31,498 nt of DNA from an uncultured Oscillospiraceae bacterium (GTDB lineage: Bacteria > Bacillota > Clostridia > Oscillospirales > Acutalibacteraceae), in the NCBI GenBank assembly GCA_905192745.1, contig CAJJLZ010000028.1:1-31498 (forward strand), written 5' to 3'. A model generated the notes under the pieces. The model did not search any database. It saw nothing but the letters and a program-made list of their open reading frames with translations, and had not been told where the DNA came from. Made by a program: the position numbers and the translations under genes. Below, one piece after another: positions 31,212-31,498 of this stretch; position 1 is the first letter of the stretch, and the number at the start of each line of letters is the position of its first letter.

Positions 31212-31224
31212 GTTGAACGTCCCC
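31194..31224 (+). terminator. Hairpin across the end of the U32 gene
   Basis: Two 14-nt arms with 12 matching pairs around GTA, spanning the TAG at 31209-31211. TTTTC follows 6 nt later. It is a likely but weak terminator. Confidence 0.45.
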
Positions 31225-31245
31225 TGCCGGTTTTCGACAGATGCT

Positions 31246-31259
31246 TGATAGACTTATCA
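31246..31259 (+). promoter_or_regulatory. Inverted repeat ahead of the XRE gene
   Basis: TGATA-GACT-TATCA (31246-31259) is a perfect inverted repeat about 60 nt before the ATG and next to a possible -35 (TTGATA). It may be an operator for the XRE protein itself. Confidence 0.3.
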
Positions 31260-31320
31260 TCAAAAAGTGGATAAAATAGGGGTAAGGCGGCCGCCGAAAA
31301 TCGTTGAGGAGGTACCGTTC

Positions 31321-31461
31321 ATGGATTATGGAAAAATCGTCTGCCGGAATATCGCGGCGCTTCGCCGGAAGGAGGGCCTGACACAGGAACAGTTGGCTGA
31401 CCGGCTGGGGGTGACTTATCAGGCTGTCAGCAAATGGGAAACCGGGGTTTCACTTAGATAA
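31321..31461 (+). CDS. XRE-family HTH regulator, truncated by likely frameshift
   Basis: The open frame gives 46 residues: MDYGKIVCRNIAALRRKEGL followed by a classic helix-turn-helix (QEQLADRLGVTYQAVSKWE). It then stops at TAA two codons after GVSL. XRE proteins of this kind normally go on for many more residues. Skipping the A at 31456 continues the frame as SLDKDTT, and adding one base near 31470 gives IPTLTFAQ, a plausible family continuation. So the gene is probably broken by two one-base errors or mutations and runs out of the window. GAGGAGG before the ATG is a strong ribosome site. Confidence 0.7.
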   Translation: MDYGKIVCRNIAALRRKEGLTQEQLADRLGVTYQAVSKWETGVSLR

Positions 31462-31498
31462 AGATACCACACCATTCCCACGCTGACTTTTGCTCAAC

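Overview
The window looks like chromosomal DNA of a fairly GC-rich low-GC-type Gram-positive relative, most likely a Clostridia member of the Oscillospirales/Ruminococcaceae type. This rests on AGGAGG-type ribosome sites, a T-box leader on pheST, an IreB-type regulator, FtsEX followed by a PcsB-like M23 peptidase, ThyX instead of ThyA, and MltG with a long cytoplasmic N-terminus. The species cannot be named from the sequence. No rRNA, tRNA, CRISPR array or prophage block is seen.

Layout. 1-1301: two terminator-like hairpins, then murG. 1302-3323: a bidirectional terminator, a divergent pair (Ser/Thr-rich membrane-anchored protein on the minus strand; small sigma-region-4-like HTH protein on the plus strand), a strong terminator, and a 134-bp MITE-like insertion. 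3324-7200: promoter, T-box and pheS-pheT. 7206-7707: ireB with promoter and terminator. 7761-10948: a more AT-rich accessory locus, with an EamA transporter and a Gfo/Idh/MocA-family protein on the minus strand and a divergent AraC regulator. 11089-13005: an unrecognised small protein, a DUF4830 protein and an RsuA-type pseudouridine synthase. 13181-15867: an orphan MsmK/UgpC-type ATPase and a CdaR-like regulator with a long structured leader. 15868-16610: noncoding, with terminators. 16611-20996: ftsE, ftsX, an M23 peptidase with coiled coils, and an S41-family protein lacking both catalytic residues. 21285-27344: a one-direction run of thyX, tmk-like kinase, DUF2156, GNAT, DJ-1/PfpI, 5-formyl-THF cyclo-ligase and mltG. 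27562-29653: PHP phosphoesterase and MATE transporter on the minus strand. 29922-31211: U32 family protein. 31321-end: an XRE regulator that appears frameshifted.

How genes work together. murG, mltG and the ftsEX/M23/S41 group all serve cell-wall synthesis and remodelling; IreB belongs to the PASTA-kinase signalling that controls wall stress. ThyX, the thymidylate kinase-like protein and 5-formyl-THF cyclo-ligase form a folate/dTTP supply set. The AraC-EamA-oxidoreductase locus looks like a small inducible carbohydrate module.

The most interesting signals are: (1) a family of short repeats, each carrying a TATAAT-like box followed about 10 nt later by a small stem-loop, present as a tandem 91-bp pair at 29686-29867, fused to the ireB promoter at 7229-7266, degenerate at 1-45 and 27342-27420, and perhaps under thyX; (2) an S41 'protease' with Ser->Gly and Lys->Arg in its catalytic dyad, inside the FtsEX/M23 group; (3) a Gfo/Idh/MocA protein without the EKP lysine but with GH109-like C-terminal motifs; (4) the MITE in front of pheST.
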